NCBI RefSeq assembly: GCF_019746665.1
Contig: NZ_JAIERS010000004.1
Location: 1 to 64,000, forward strand
Direction: 5' to 3'
DNA: 64,000 nucleotides
DNA from: Sphingomonas sp.
GTDB taxonomy: Bacteria; Pseudomonadota; Alphaproteobacteria; Sphingomonadales; Sphingomonadaceae
The notes beneath the pieces are model-generated. The model made no database searches, had not been told where the DNA came from, and saw nothing but the letters and a program-made list of their open reading frames with translations. Positions 1 through 10,803 of the stretch are shown here, one piece after another. The translations under genes and the position numbers were made by a program. Every line of letters starts with the position of its first letter. Position 1 is the stretch's first letter.

Positions 1-566
1 ATATAGCGCTGCTCGCCCGAGTTCAGGCGGATCATCACCATGCCCTTGTCGCGGCCGACGATCTGCACATAGGTGCCGGCCGAGCGCGCGAGCTGGCCGC
101 CCTTGCCCGGCTTCATCTCCACATTGTGGCAGATGGTGCCGACCGGCATCTGGCCAAGTTCCATCGCATTGCCCGGCTTCACGTCGGTCTTCTTGCCGGC
201 GATCACCTTGTCGCCGACGGCAAGACGCTGCGGCGCGATGATGTAGGCCAGACGCTCCTTGCCGGCTTCGTCCGCGCCATAATTCACCAGCGCGATGAAG
301 GCGGTGCGGTTGGGATCATATTCGATCCGCTCCACCGTGCCTTCCACGTCCCACAGACAGCGCTTGAAATCGATGAGGCGATAGCGCTGCTTGTGCCCGC
401 CGCCGATGCCGCGCGAGGTGACATGGCCCTTGTTGTTGCGGCCACCGGTCTTGCGCTTGCCCTCGGTCAGCGCCTTTACCGGCGCGCCCTTGTGCAGCCC
501 GGCGCGATCCACCAGGATCAGGCCGCGCCGCGCGGGGCTCGTCGGGTTATAATGCTTGAGTGCCAT
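1..566 (-). CDS. rplB: 50S ribosomal protein L2 (C-terminus cut by window edge)
   Basis: Large-subunit protein L2, which binds 23S rRNA near the peptidyl-transferase centre and is needed for subunit joining. The reading frame starts at ATG 566 with [15 protein letters not shown] and runs off the left edge, so about 188 of the usual 275-280 residues are present. The segments [18 protein letters not shown] and RYRLIDFKR are typical of L2 N-terminal halves. It starts 4 bp after the rplW stop, in the conserved S10-operon order rpsJ-rplC-rplD-rplW-rplB. The C-terminal domain with the catalytically important His lies outside the window. Identification is secure. Confidence 0.96.
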   Translation of the reverse strand, partial: MALKHYNPTSPARRGLILVDRAGLHKGAPVKALTEGKRKTGGRNNKGHVTSRGIGGGHKQRYRLIDFKRCLWDVEGTVERIEYDPNRTAFIALVNYGADEAGKERLAYIIAPQRLAVGDKVIAGKKTDVKPGNAMELGQMPVGTICHNVEMKPGKGGQLARSAGTYVQIVGRDKGMVMIRLNSGEQRY

Positions 567-570
567 CGCC

Positions 571-882
571 TCAGATCCCCGTCGTCACATCGATCGACTG
601 GCCCTCTTGCAGGGTGACGATCGCTTTTTTCACGTCAGACCGCGTGTAGGGCGCGCCCTTCCACTTCTTGGTCTTGCCCTTCTGGACGATGGTGTTCACC
701 CCCGTCACCGACACATCGAACAGAGCCTCGACCGCGGCCTTGATCTCGGGCTTGGTCGCGTCGCGCGCGACCTTGAAGACGACCGCGTTATGCTCGCTGA
801 GCAGCGTCGCCTTTTCGGTGATGTGCGGGGCGACGATCACGTCATAATGACGCGCGTCGACCGCCTTGCCCTTCTTAGCCAT
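571..882 (-). CDS. rplW: 50S ribosomal protein L23
   Basis: Protein of 103 residues, a normal length for L23. It sits at the exit of the ribosomal polypeptide tunnel and is the docking site for trigger factor and SRP. Diagnostic segments include [16 protein letters not shown] near the N-terminus and [14 protein letters not shown] in the middle. The gene overlaps the 3' end of rplD by 8 bp and is followed 4 bp later by rplB, which indicates translational coupling in the S10 operon. Nothing unusual is seen. Confidence 0.97.
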   Translation of the reverse strand: MAKKGKAVDARHYDVIVAPHITEKATLLSEHNAVVFKVARDATKPEIKAAVEALFDVSVTGVNTIVQKGKTKKWKGAPYTRSDVKKAIVTLQEGQSIDVTTGI

Positions 883-1507
883 TGAAGCGCGCCTCCAGCT
901 TTTCGACCGCGGCGCGGCTGAGCACCAGCGTATCGGCCTTCAAAATGTCGTACACATTGGCACCCATCGCCGGCAGCACGTCGATCGCGTGGATATTGCC
1001 GGCGGCCAGCGCGAAGCTGGGCTCGACCACATCACCGTCGATCACCAACGCGTGCTTGGCGCCGATCGACTGAAAGCTCTTGGCGAGCGCAGCGGTCTTG
1101 CCGCCATCGATCGCGAGCGAGTCCATCACGATCAGTTTGCCGTCCTTGGCCTTCGCCGAAAGTGCCATCTTCAGGCCAAGCGCTCGGATCTTCTTGTTGA
1201 GCGACGGGTTGAAATCGCGGACGCGGGCGCCGTGCGCCTTACCGCCACCGATGAATACCGGGGCGCGGCGATCGCCGTGGCGGGCGGTACCGCCGCCCTT
1301 CTGGCGACCGAACTTCTTACCGGTGCGCGCGACATCGGCACGCTCCCGCGTGCCGCGCGCGGTACCTCGGCGCTTCTCGAGCTGCCAGGTGATGACGCGG
1401 TGCAGAATGTCGGCGCGCGGCTCGAGCCCGAAAACATCATCCCGAAGTTCGATCTCGGCGGCGCCGTTCGCGCAATCGCCTTCGAAAGTGGAGACCTGGA
1501 TTTTCAT
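875..1507 (-). CDS. rplD: 50S ribosomal protein L4
   Basis: Protein of 210 residues matching L4, an early-assembly 23S-binding protein whose loop lines the exit tunnel. The tunnel-loop region shows the typical string [20 protein letters not shown] followed by [11 protein letters not shown]. The C-terminal half carries the alpha/beta domain (ALVIDGD, NVYDILK). The start is ATG 1507, 2 bp after the rplC stop, and the 3' end overlaps rplW. In E. coli L4 also represses its own operon; no equivalent leader site can be assigned here. Confidence 0.97.
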   Translation of the reverse strand: MKIQVSTFEGDCANGAAEIELRDDVFGLEPRADILHRVITWQLEKRRGTARGTRERADVARTGKKFGRQKGGGTARHGDRRAPVFIGGGKAHGARVRDFNPSLNKKIRALGLKMALSAKAKDGKLIVMDSLAIDGGKTAALAKSFQSIGAKHALVIDGDVVEPSFALAAGNIHAIDVLPAMGANVYDILKADTLVLSRAAVEKLEARFNG

Positions 1508-1509
1508 GT

Positions 1510-2259
1510 TCAGCCCTCCTGGCCGTCGGTGGCGTCCGCCGCCGGCGCTGCTTCAGCGGGCGTATCGGCTGCCTGGTTGCTGTTGGCGGCCTTGATCGCG
1601 GCCGGATAAGGTACACCCTCGGGCGCCTTCACCTTCACCGCGTCCTTCACGATCAGCCAGCCGCCCTTCGAGCCCGGCACCGAACCCTTCAGGAAAATCA
1701 GCCCGCGCTCGACATCGGTCGAGACGACTTCGAGATTTTGCTGGGTGCGCTGACGGTCGCCCATATGGCCGGCCATCTTCTTGTTCTTGAAGACCTTGCC
1801 GGGATCCTGACGGTTACCGGTCGAGCCGTGCGAGCGGTGCGAGACGGAAACACCGTGCGTCGCGCGCAGACCACCGAAGCCCCAGCGCTTCATCGCGCCG
1901 GCGAAACCCTTACCCTGGGTATAGCCCTGCACGTCGACCAGCTGCCCCGGGACGAAATGGTCGGCAGCGATTTCCGCGCCAACATCAAGCAGCGCGTCCT
2001 CGCTCACGCGGAATTCGCGGACGATCGCCTTGGGCTCGACTTCGGCCTTGCCGAAATGGCCACGCTGCGGCTTGGCGACATTCTTCGCCTTGGCGGTGCC
2101 GGCACCGAGCTGGACCGCGACATAACCGTCACGATCGGTCTCGCGGCGCGCGACCACCTGAAGCTTCTCAAGCTGGAGAACGGTTACCGGCACGTGCCGG
2201 CCGTCCTCCTGAAACAAACGGGTCATCCCCATTTTCTTCGCGATCACGCCAGTGCGCAT
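1510..2259 (-). CDS. rplC: 50S ribosomal protein L3, with C-terminal extension
   Basis: Protein of 249 residues. L3 is a primary binder of the 3' end of 23S rRNA and reaches towards the peptidyl-transferase centre. The N-terminus [16 protein letters not shown] and the central loop [20 protein letters not shown] are characteristic. E. coli L3 has 209 residues; here about 30 extra residues rich in Ala, Pro, Asn and Gln follow the conserved core, which is common in alphaproteobacteria. The gene lies 295 bp downstream of rpsJ, an unusually wide gap for this operon, so it may have its own promoter or depend on read-through of that gap. Confidence 0.97.
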   Translation of the reverse strand: MRTGVIAKKMGMTRLFQEDGRHVPVTVLQLEKLQVVARRETDRDGYVAVQLGAGTAKAKNVAKPQRGHFGKAEVEPKAIVREFRVSEDALLDVGAEIAADHFVPGQLVDVQGYTQGKGFAGAMKRWGFGGLRATHGVSVSHRSHGSTGNRQDPGKVFKNKKMAGHMGDRQRTQQNLEVVSTDVERGLIFLKGSVPGSKGGWLIVKDAVKVKAPEGVPYPAAIKAANSNQAADTPAEAAPAADATDGQEG

Positions 2260-2554
2260 GATCTCACCTCCAAATGCAGAGGCCCGCCCGGAACCATTTC
2301 CCGGCGGGCATACCAGCCCAAAATTCTAAGCGAGCCCCGTCCCGGGCTGGTGCCCGGTTGCCCGGGCGCGACGGGGGACGCTGTCCCGGTGCCCAGGGGC
2401 GCCGGCGGTATCCCGAATAAAGCCTTGGTTCGTCCCCCCGCTGGCGGGGTCTCTTGAAGCCGGGCGAACCCGGAGGCTAGAGGCCCTGGCTTTCGCCGGG
2501 GCGACGCGCGCCATACATGGCGCGAATCCTTGTTCCCGTAGGAGAGCGGCGCGC
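2260..2554. repeat. Repeat-rich gap between rpsJ and rplC
   Basis: No gene is seen. The gap holds several inverted repeats: a GC stem at 2282-2309 (GCCCGCC / GGCGGGC) just upstream of rplC, a CCCCGC/GCGGGG stem near 2436-2450, and at 2486-2505 a copy of the palindromic unit CTGGCTTTCGCCGGGGCGAC. The reverse complement of that unit matches 19689-19708 at 18 of 20 positions, so it belongs to a dispersed family. Such GC-rich palindromic units are common between genes in sphingomonads, but it is unusual to find one inside the S10 operon. What the gap does is unknown. Confidence 0.7.
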
Positions 2555-2863
2555 TTACGCCAGCTTGATCTCCACGTCAACGCCTGCCGCGAGATCAAGC
2601 TTCATCAGAGCGTCGACCGTTTGCGGCGTCGGCTGTACGATGTCGAGCATGCGCTTATAGGTGCGCACCTCAAACTGCTCGCGCGACTTCTTGTCGATGT
2701 GCGGGCCACGGTTGACCGTGAACTTCTCAATGCGCGTCGGCAGCGGGATCGGACCGCGAATGAGCGCGCCGGTGCGTCGCGCGGTGTCGGCGATGTCGCC
2801 GGTCGCTTGATCGAGCACGCGATGATCGAACGCCTTCAGGCGAATGCGAATATTCGAGTCCAT
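2555..2863 (-). CDS. rpsJ: 30S ribosomal protein S10
   Basis: Protein of 102 residues, standard length for S10, which assembles into the 30S head and also serves as transcription elongation factor NusE. Conserved segments are [15 protein letters not shown], the GPIPLPTR loop and [13 protein letters not shown]. It is the first gene of the S10 cluster and follows tuf at a distance of about 160 bp, which contains the tuf terminator hairpin, so S10 genes probably have a promoter in 2864-2978. Confidence 0.98.
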   Translation of the reverse strand: MDSNIRIRLKAFDHRVLDQATGDIADTARRTGALIRGPIPLPTRIEKFTVNRGPHIDKKSREQFEVRTYKRMLDIVQPTPQTVDALMKLDLAAGVDVEIKLA

Positions 2864-2978
2864 TGTCCCTACCGATGCGAAAGAGCAGCGGAGCTAAGCG
2901 TCACAAGCGTCACATGGGCATGCGGCCCGGCGACGGAGTGGGCTCCACTCCAAAAAAATAAGCCTTACACAAATAGCA

Positions 2979-3012
2979 ACCGCCCGACTCCCCTGCCGGG
3001 GAATCGGGCGGT
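2979..3012 (-). terminator. Hairpin terminator after tuf
   Basis: Long stem ACCGCCCGA / TCGGGCGGT continued after one mismatch by TCCCC / GGGGA. It begins 14 bp past the tuf stop in the minus direction. A loose T-rich stretch follows (TGCTATTTGTG, then a run of seven T farther on). It probably ends the tuf transcript and separates it from rpsJ. Confidence 0.75.
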
Positions 3013-3025
3013 GCGATGCGCTATA

Positions 3026-4216
3026 TTACTTCGTGATGCCGCTGACAACACCCGCGCCGACGGTCCGGCCGCCTTCGCGAATGGTGAAGCGCTGGCCGAC
3101 GTCCATCGCGATCGGCGCGATCAGCTTCACGCCGAGTGCAACGTTGTCGCCGGGCATGACCATCTCGGTGCCCGCGGGCAGCTCGACGGTGCCGGTCACG
3201 TCGGTCGTGCGGAAGTAGAACTGCGGACGATAGTTGGCGAAGAACGGCGTGTGACGGCCACCTTCGTCCTTCGACAGCACGTAAACTTCCGACGAGAACT
3301 CGGTGTGCGGGGTGATGGAGCCGGGCTTCGCGAGCACCTGGCCGCGCTCGACTTCGTCACGCGCCACGCCGCGCAGCAGCGCACCGATATTGTCGCCGGC
3401 CTGACCCTGATCGAGCAGCTTGCGGAACATTTCGACGCCGGTGACGGTCGTCTTGCGCGTGTCGTGGATGCCGACGATTTCGACTTCCTCGCCCACCTTG
3501 ATGATGCCGGTCTCAACACGGCCGGTCACCACGGTGCCGCGGCCGGAGATCGAGAACACGTCTTCGATCGGCATCATGAACGGCTTGTCGAGCGGACGCT
3601 CGGGCTGCGGAATATAATCGTCGACCGCGCGCATCAGCTCGAGCACGGCGTCGTGGCCAAGCTTGGTGTCGCTGCCGTCGAGCGCCTTAACCGCCGACCC
3701 CTTGATGATCGGAATATCGTCACCCGGGAAGTCGTAGCTGCTCAGCAGTTCGCGGATTTCCAGCTCGACGAGCTCGAGGATTTCCTCGTCATCAACCAGA
3801 TCAACCTTGTTCATGAACACGACCATCGCCGGCACGCCGACCTGGCGGGCGAGCAGGATGTGCTCGCGGGTCTGCGGCATCGGGCCGTCGGTCGCCGACA
3901 CGACCAGGATCGCGCCATCCATCTGCGCGGCGCCGGTGATCATGTTCTTCACATAATCGGCGTGGCCGGGGCAATCAACGTGCGCATAGTGGCGCGCCGA
4001 GGTCTCGTACTCGACGTGCGCGGTCGAGATGGTGATGCCGCGCTCGCGCTCTTCCGGGGCCTTGTCGATGTTCGCATAGTCGACGAACGTCGCGCCGCCG
4101 GTTTCAGCGAGAACCTTCGTGATCGCCGCCGTCAGCGAGGTCTTGCCGTGGTCGACGTGGCCGATCGTCCCAATGTTCAGGTGCGGCTTGGTCCGCTCGA
4201 ACTTTGCTTTCGCCAT
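3026..4216 (-). CDS. tuf: Elongation factor Tu
   Basis: GTPase of 396 residues that carries aminoacyl-tRNA to the ribosome. The sequence shows G1 [10 protein letters not shown], the switch region RERGITI, G3 DCPGHADY, G4 NKVD and the C-terminal [15 protein letters not shown] signature ([12 protein letters not shown]). Length and sequence are those of a normal bacterial EF-Tu. A GAGGAAG ribosome-binding site precedes ATG 4216. It is separated from fusA by a lipoprotein gene and a terminator, so it is unlikely to be simply co-transcribed with the rpsL-rpsG-fusA genes. A promoter is expected between 4217 and 4478, but none was clear by eye. Confidence 0.98.
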   Translation of the reverse strand: MAKAKFERTKPHLNIGTIGHVDHGKTSLTAAITKVLAETGGATFVDYANIDKAPEERERGITISTAHVEYETSARHYAHVDCPGHADYVKNMITGAAQMDGAILVVSATDGPMPQTREHILLARQVGVPAMVVFMNKVDLVDDEEILELVELEIRELLSSYDFPGDDIPIIKGSAVKALDGSDTKLGHDAVLELMRAVDDYIPQPERPLDKPFMMPIEDVFSISGRGTVVTGRVETGIIKVGEEVEIVGIHDTRKTTVTGVEMFRKLLDQGQAGDNIGALLRGVARDEVERGQVLAKPGSITPHTEFSSEVYVLSKDEGGRHTPFFANYRPQFYFRTTDVTGTVELPAGTEMVMPGDNVALGVKLIAPIAMDVGQRFTIREGGRTVGAGVVSGITK

Positions 4217-4478
4217 TTCTTCCTCTGTCTATCAAACCGAACCGCCGCCGGGCGAACGGCCTTTTGAACCCGTCTTCATCTCTGGATCAGGGCTTGGCGG
4301 CCCCAAACGACAAGCACCGGCCAAACCCAGGCCGGCGATGAAGGCGCGCCTTTAGCCCAAGCGCGCCGGGATGGCTAGAGCGAATTTCGCCTTCGACTCC
4401 ACAGCGCGCGAGGCGGCGATATGGAGGGCGGAACGGCACTTGTCCAGCGGCAGACCACCAGTCTTGGCGGGTAGGAGC

Positions 4479-4982
4479 TCATTGCTTCATCCCCGCGACG
4501 ACGGCGACTTGAGTCGCACCGTCCTCGCTCGTCGCCGAAACGCTGAGCGAGCGCTTGCTGGTGTCATCTGTCGCGCTGAACTGACGGCTGCCGCCCGCCT
4601 CGGTCGTGGTGACGACCCTGATCCCGGCGGCTTCGGCCCGCGCCCGGTAGAACGCGATCACCTTTTCCGCCGAATCACCGGTGGTGAAGCTCACCATCCC
4701 GCCCTTCCCGTCTTTGCTGGTCCCGCCCATGCTGGCCTGTACCTTGGCGCCAGGATAAGCCGGCGCGAAATCGGGCCAGTCATTCGGCCAGCGAGCGCTG
4801 TCGCCTGCGGTGAAGCTCGCCTGCTCGCCATTGGCGCCGGTGAGGTTAAGCGTCGCCGCGCCGCCATCGTCGTGCGTCGTCACCTCGGCTCGACCGCCAT
4901 CGGCCGTCACCACCGTCTGCCGCCGCTCCTCGCCACCGCACGCGCCGAGCGCCATTAGGCCAATCAGCACCAGTTTGCGCAT
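4479..4982 (-). CDS. Putative lipoprotein of unknown function
   Basis: Protein of 167 residues with a short lipoprotein signal: MRKLVLIGLMALGAC, with a lipobox (LGAC) that predicts acylated Cys15, then a Gly/Glu/Arg-rich linker. The mature part contains DWPDFAPAYPGAKV and VIAFYRARAEAAGI. A YPGA segment followed by an FYR helix resembles small periplasmic domains of unknown function, but I do not recognise a named family. The start is supported by GGGAG six bases upstream of ATG 4982. The gene is inserted between fusA and tuf, which normally adjoin, and the fusA terminator hairpin ends just before it. It may therefore be transcribed by read-through or from its own promoter. Confidence 0.75.
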   Translation of the reverse strand: MRKLVLIGLMALGACGGEERRQTVVTADGGRAEVTTHDDGGAATLNLTGANGEQASFTAGDSARWPNDWPDFAPAYPGAKVQASMGGTSKDGKGGMVSFTTGDSAEKVIAFYRARAEAAGIRVVTTTEAGGSRQFSATDDTSKRSLSVSATSEDGATQVAVVAGMKQ

Positions 4983-5005
4983 CGTCCGCTCCCCAAGACG
5001 CAGAA

Positions 5006-5031
5006 ACGGGCGTGGATCGCTCCACGCCCGT
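5006..5031 (-). terminator. Hairpin terminator after fusA
   Basis: Perfect 11-bp stem ACGGGCGTGGA / TCCACGCCCGT with a 4-base loop, 37 bp past the fusA stop in the minus direction and followed by TTCTG. It probably ends the rpsL-rpsG-fusA transcript. It lies only 23 bp upstream of the lipoprotein start. Confidence 0.75.
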
Positions 5032-5068
5032 CCTCAACGTCTCACGATGCCCCGAAGGGGTCAACGCA

Positions 5069-7165
<2,097 letters not shown>

Positions 7166-7252
7166 GACAGGTCTTCCTTGGATGTGCGGACACCCCAGGG
7201 CGACCCCCGGGGCGCGCGCGATATAGAGGCGATGCGCGAGTTACGAAAGCCA

Positions 7253-7280
7253 AAAGGCGACGCTGGTCCGCGTCGCCTTT
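7253..7280 (-). terminator. Hairpin between rpsG and fusA
   Basis: Perfect 11-bp stem AAAGGCGACGC / GCGTCGCCTTT with a 6-base loop, followed in the minus direction by TTTTGGCTTTCG. It has the form of an intrinsic terminator or attenuator, 6 bp after the rpsG stop, and would lower fusA read-through or shape the mRNA end. Confidence 0.7.
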
Positions 7281-7286
7281 CGACCT

Positions 7287-7757
7287 TTACCAGCGATAGT
7301 GCGAGAAGGCGCGGTTGGCCTCGGCCATGCGGTGCGTGTCTTCGCGCTTCTTGACGGCGTTGCCGCGGTTGTTCGCGGCGTCCATCAGCTCGCCCGACAG
7401 CCGGGCGGCCATCGTCTTTTCGGCGCGCGCGCGCGCGGCCGAGATCAGCCAGCGGATCGCGAGCGCCTGAGCGCGCTCGGGGCGGACTTCGACCGGCACC
7501 TGGTAAGTCGCGCCACCGACGCGGCGGCTGCGGACTTCGATACCCGGCTTCACATTGGTGAGCGCATCGTGGAACACGCCGAGCGGCTCGCGCTTCGCGC
7601 GCGCCTCGATCGTGTCGAGCGCACCATAGACGATCGCTTCGGCAACCGATTTCTTGCCATCGAGCATGACCGAATTCATGAACTTCGACAGCACCACATC
7701 CCCGAACTTCGGATCGGGCAGAATTTCCCGCTTTTCGGGACGACGACGACGCGACAT
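7287..7757 (-). CDS. rpsG: 30S ribosomal protein S7
   Basis: Protein of 156 residues, the usual length. S7 nucleates assembly of the 30S head and contacts the tRNA exit site. The start [20 protein letters not shown] and the segments [27 protein letters not shown] and [10 protein letters not shown] are standard. It lies 56 bp downstream of rpsL and upstream of fusA. S7 is the autoregulator of the str operon in E. coli; whether it acts here is unknown. Confidence 0.98.
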   Translation of the reverse strand: MSRRRRPEKREILPDPKFGDVVLSKFMNSVMLDGKKSVAEAIVYGALDTIEARAKREPLGVFHDALTNVKPGIEVRSRRVGGATYQVPVEVRPERAQALAIRWLISAARARAEKTMAARLSGELMDAANNRGNAVKKREDTHRMAEANRAFSHYRW

Positions 7758-7813
7758 TGCTTGTTTCCTTTATGCTTCAGCCGGTCCGGAACCTGTCCGG
7801 GGCTTACTGTGGA

Positions 7814-8185
7814 TCACTTCGGACGCTTGGCGCCGTACTTCGAACGCGACTGCTTGCGGTCCTTCACGCCCTGCGTGTCGAGCACGCCGCGCAGCACGTG
7901 ATAGCGCACGCCGGGAAGGTCGCGCACACGGCCGCCGCGAATCAGCACCACCGAGTGCTCCTGCAGGTTGTGCCCTTCACCGGGGATGTAGCTGATCACT
8001 TCGCGGCTGTTGGTCAGGCGAACCTTCGCCACCTTGCGCAGCGCCGAATTCGGCTTCTTCGGGGTCGTCGTGTAGACGCGGGTGCAGACGCCACGCTTTT
8101 GCGGGTTCTGCTCCATCGCAGGGACCTTCGACTTGGCCTTCTGCGGCTCGCGGCCCTTGCGGACCAATTGGTTGATTGTCGGCAT
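7814..8185 (-). CDS. rpsL: 30S ribosomal protein S12, with Arg88
   Basis: Protein of 123 residues at the decoding centre. I place the start at ATG 8185 ([11 protein letters not shown]), the universal S12 N-terminus, with GAAGGG five bases upstream; an in-frame ATG 12 bp earlier would add an unusual MKGF. Lys43 is present in TPKKPNSAL. Position 88, nearly always Lys in bacteria (GGRVKDLPG), is Arg here (GGRVRDLPG, codon CGC at 7922-7924). K88R is a well-known streptomycin-resistance type substitution, so the ribosome is predicted to be streptomycin-tolerant. From memory, sphingomonads are often naturally resistant through rpsL. Confidence 0.98.
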   Translation of the reverse strand: MPTINQLVRKGREPQKAKSKVPAMEQNPQKRGVCTRVYTTTPKKPNSALRKVAKVRLTNSREVISYIPGEGHNLQEHSVVLIRGGRVRDLPGVRYHVLRGVLDTQGVKDRKQSRSKYGAKRPK

Positions 8186-8250
8186 GAAGCCCTTCACCTT
8201 ATGTTACCGGCAAACCCGGCGGTTACTTTGCTCGCGGTTCCACGAAAAAT

Positions 8251-8287
8251 AGGCCCGACGGGCGATCGCACGCGATCCCCTGGGCCT
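8251..8287 (-). promoter_or_regulatory. Folded 5' leader element upstream of rpsL
   Basis: Outer stem AGGCCC / GGGCCT encloses an inner stem GATCGC / GCGATC. It lies in the roughly 160-nt leader between the predicted promoter and rpsL. It could be a control structure of the str operon, but this is inferred only from base pairing. Confidence 0.4.
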
Positions 8288-8350
8288 GTTCGCTTGCCGC
8301 TGGCAATGTTCAAGCACCCCGACGATGGATATCCGTCGGAGCAGCGGGCG

Positions 8351-8379
8351 CCTATACGGGGCGCCGGGTGCCCCGTCAA
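8351..8379 (-). promoter_or_regulatory. Predicted sigma-70 type promoter of the rpsL-rpsG-fusA operon
   Basis: On the minus strand, TTGACG (8374-8379) is followed after exactly 17 bases by TATAGG (8351-8356). This predicts a start of transcription near 8344 and a leader of about 160 nt before rpsL. Confidence 0.65.
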
Positions 8380-8460
8380 CTGCCCTGCTACGCCGAACGC
8401 GGGGTTGCGCCACCGTCCCCCTTCCGGGCTAGAAGGCGACCGAGAGCGAAAGGATCGGCG

Positions 8461-8892
8461 ATGTTTAGCAACAACCGGCAACGCGAGGCGAGTTCCCTGG
8501 CGACCACCAATGGCGGCGGCAAGCGTCAATTCTCGGTATTAGGGCCGGATGTACGAATCATCGGGAACCTGAGCGCCACCGCCGACCTTCATCTCGACGG
8601 CACGATCGAGGGTGATCTCGCCTGCGCGACCCTGGTTCAAGGCACCGAGGGTCGGGTGATCGGCAATGTCCGCGCGGAAACCGCGCGCATCGCCGGCACG
8701 ATCGAGGGCGGCGTTTCGGCGCGCAACATTACGATCGAGCGCAGCGCCCGGATCACTGGTGATGTCGAGTACGAGACGATCGAGATCGAGAACGGCGCGC
8801 AGGTCGACGGTCGGCTGACGCATCGCGACGCGACCGCCGCGAGCAAGCCGGTACTGGTTGAGGTTCTGCCGCCGATCAACCAGAGCGAATAG
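8461..8892 (+). CDS. Bactofilin-family cytoskeletal protein
   Basis: Protein of 143 residues. Bactofilins polymerise without nucleotide into filaments that act in cell shape, stalk or envelope scaffolding. Residues about 25-125 form a row of short beta-helix turns (VLGPDVRIIGNL, LHLDGTIEGD, GRVIGNVRAE, RIAGTIEGGV, ITGDVEYETI, AQVDGRLTHR), typical of the DUF583/bactofilin fold, with disordered ends. The start ATG 8461 has AAAGGA 8 bp upstream; the frame is open further upstream, but that part overlaps the divergent rpsL promoter. It is divergent from rpsL and convergent with hflX, so the neighbours do not indicate a partner. Confidence 0.85.
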   Translation: MFSNNRQREASSLATTNGGGKRQFSVLGPDVRIIGNLSATADLHLDGTIEGDLACATLVQGTEGRVIGNVRAETARIAGTIEGGVSARNITIERSARITGDVEYETIEIENGAQVDGRLTHRDATAASKPVLVEVLPPINQSE

Positions 8893-8904
8893 CGAAATCG
8901 CCGA

Positions 8905-10218
8905 TCAAACGGGAGAGGACGGACCGCGCTCCATCAGCTGTTCAAACCGCTCGTGATCGGCAGGCGACAGGCGTACCTCGTACAGAGCGCGCGCCTCCTC
9001 CAACCAATGATCGAGCACCTCACCGTGCTGATGAAGCCACGCCGCCCCCGCGCCATCCGCCAAATCAAGCGCAATTGTGTAGCGGCGATGGCCAGCGGTA
9101 AGCTTTTCCGCGACCGAGCGGAGTAACGCGTCCGCCCCCTCCCCCGTAAGCGCCGACAGCGGCATCACATCTTCGCGCTTGGCCGCATCGGCAAGCAAGG
9201 CCTCGCGCGCATCCGTGTCGAGCAAATCCAGCTTGTTCCACGCCTCGAAGCGCGGAGTCGCCTCGGCGACGCCAAGCTCGAGCAGCACTGCCTCGACATC
9301 GGCGCGCTGCGCCTCGCTATCGGGGTGAGCGATGTCACGGACATGGATCAGGATGTCGGCCGAGACGACCTCCTCCAAAGTCGCGCGGAAGGCAGCGACC
9401 AGCTGCGTCGGCAGGTCCGACACGAAGCCCACCGTGTCGGACAGGATCGCCTTGTCGATCCCCGGCAGCGCGATCTGGCGCAACGTCGGGTCGAGCGTGG
9501 CGAACAGCATGTTCTCCGCCATAACCTGCGCGCCGGTCAAACGGTTGAACAGCGTCGACTTGCCGGCGTTGGTATAGCCAACCAACGCGATCACCGGCCA
9601 GGGCGCGCGCTGTCGGCGGTCCCGATGAAGCGTGCGGGTGCGGCGCACCTGATCGAGCTCGCGGCGCAGCTTCGCCATGCGGTCGCGGATCAAGCGCCGA
9701 TCGGCCTCGATCTGGGTTTCGCCCGGGCCGCCCAGAAAGCCGTAGCCGCCGCGCTGGCGCTCAAGGTGGGTCCAGCTGCGCACCAGCCGCCCGGCCTGAT
9801 AGTCGAGATGGGCGAGCTCCACCTGCAACCGCCCTTCGGCTGTCGCCGCGCGCTCACCGAAAATCTCCAGGATCAGCCCGGTGCGATCGATTACCTTGGC
9901 TTCTAGCGCGGTCTCCAGATTGCGCTGCTGGACCGGGGTGAGGCTGGCGTCGAAGATCACCAGCTGGGCGTCTTCCATCCGCGCCGTGGCGGCAATCTGC
10001 TCGATCTGCCCTTGGCCGATCAAGGTTGCCGGGCGGGGCGTCCGCAGCCGCAGCGCGACCTTATCGGTGACGACCAGACCGATAGCCTCGGCAAGGCCCG
10101 CCGTCTCCGCCAAGCGCGCCTCGCTGTCCCGCGCGGCGCCGCCCTGATCGGGCAGCACCACCACCGCCTTGCCGCCGCGAGCGAACTCGCCGCGATCGCG
10201 CTCGAACCCGCTACTCAA
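8905..10218 (-). CDS. hflX: Ribosome-associated GTPase HflX
   Basis: Protein of 437 residues. HflX binds the 50S E-site region and splits or rescues stalled ribosomes after stress. It has the N-terminal HflX domain ([26 protein letters not shown]), a Gly-rich linker ([15 protein letters not shown]) and a central G domain with [12 protein letters not shown] (G1), DTVGFV (G3) and NKLD (G4). The start is probably TTG 10218, overlapping the hfq stop by 4 bp (TTGA), with GCGGAAG upstream. The hfq-hflX pair is conserved in proteobacteria and is here at the end of the ntr block. Confidence 0.95.
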   Translation of the reverse strand: MSSGFERDRGEFARGGKAVVVLPDQGGAARDSEARLAETAGLAEAIGLVVTDKVALRLRTPRPATLIGQGQIEQIAATARMEDAQLVIFDASLTPVQQRNLETALEAKVIDRTGLILEIFGERAATAEGRLQVELAHLDYQAGRLVRSWTHLERQRGGYGFLGGPGETQIEADRRLIRDRMAKLRRELDQVRRTRTLHRDRRQRAPWPVIALVGYTNAGKSTLFNRLTGAQVMAENMLFATLDPTLRQIALPGIDKAILSDTVGFVSDLPTQLVAAFRATLEEVVSADILIHVRDIAHPDSEAQRADVEAVLLELGVAEATPRFEAWNKLDLLDTDAREALLADAAKREDVMPLSALTGEGADALLRSVAEKLTAGHRRYTIALDLADGAGAAWLHQHGEVLDHWLEEARALYEVRLSPADHERFEQLMERGPSSPV

Positions 10219-10697
10219 TCGGCTTCCGCCTCATCCGCCAAGTTGAGCGGGTGCGCCGGCTGCACGGTGGAAACGGCGTGCTTATAGACAAGCTGCGCCA
10301 GCCCATCGCGTTGCAGCAACATGCAGAACAGATCGAACGCCGAGATATAGCCCTGAAGCATGACGCCATTGACGAGGAACATCGTCACGGGTTCCTCGGA
10401 CTTGCGCACCGCGTTCAAAAAAATCTCCTGGAGCAGCGGCGCTTTCTTCTGCGCCTCACCGATCGTCTCCAGGATCGAGTCGAGGTCGATCGGCTGGGCG
10501 GGCATGATCGTGGAGATGGCGTGCTTGTAGATCAGCTGCGACTGACCGTCGCGACGCAGCAGCACCGAAAAGTTATCGAACCAGGTGACGATGCCCTGCA
10601 GCTTCACGCCCTTAACCAGGAACATGGTGACCGGGGTTTTCGAGCGGCGGAGCGAATTGAGAAACAGATCCTGAAGCGAGGGCTGTTTGTCGGCCAT
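10215..10697 (-). CDS. hfq: RNA chaperone Hfq with two fused Sm domains
   Basis: Protein of 160 residues, about twice the 70-100 residues usual for Hfq. Two complete Hfq/Sm domains are in tandem: residues 7-68 ([12 protein letters not shown] ... YKHAIST at 57-63) and 88-149 ([13 protein letters not shown] ... YKHAVST at 138-144), joined by about 20 residues. Both keep the Sm2 YKH motif and the TMFLV strand. The rim residues differ (RR in the first, RK in the second) and QD becomes QE in the second, so the faces may have diverged. If the usual six-domain ring forms, three chains would suffice. Hfq pairs small RNAs with mRNAs. It is followed by hflX and preceded by ntrX. Confidence 0.95.
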   Translation of the reverse strand: MADKQPSLQDLFLNSLRRSKTPVTMFLVKGVKLQGIVTWFDNFSVLLRRDGQSQLIYKHAISTIMPAQPIDLDSILETIGEAQKKAPLLQEIFLNAVRKSEEPVTMFLVNGVMLQGYISAFDLFCMLLQRDGLAQLVYKHAVSTVQPAHPLNLADEAEAD

Positions 10698-10803
10698 GAT
10701 CGGTATCCTTGTTCTTGGCGGGGTTTGCCCGCGATGCGCCGTATTGTTTCAGCGTCGAATTGAAGTGGCTCGTCTCCAATGTAGGAACCGATAGGCCAAG
10801 CGT

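Noticed and set aside
2621..4267. Long plus-strand open frame antisense to rpsJ and tuf
   Set aside because: It is the mirror of the highly conserved tuf gene in GC-rich DNA; its Arg/His/Asp-rich product resembles no protein and it has no ribosome-binding site.
8186..8197. Upstream start that would give rpsL an MKGF extension
   Set aside because: S12 starts with MPTINQ in the family, and the GAAGGG within the extension is the right distance from the inner ATG.
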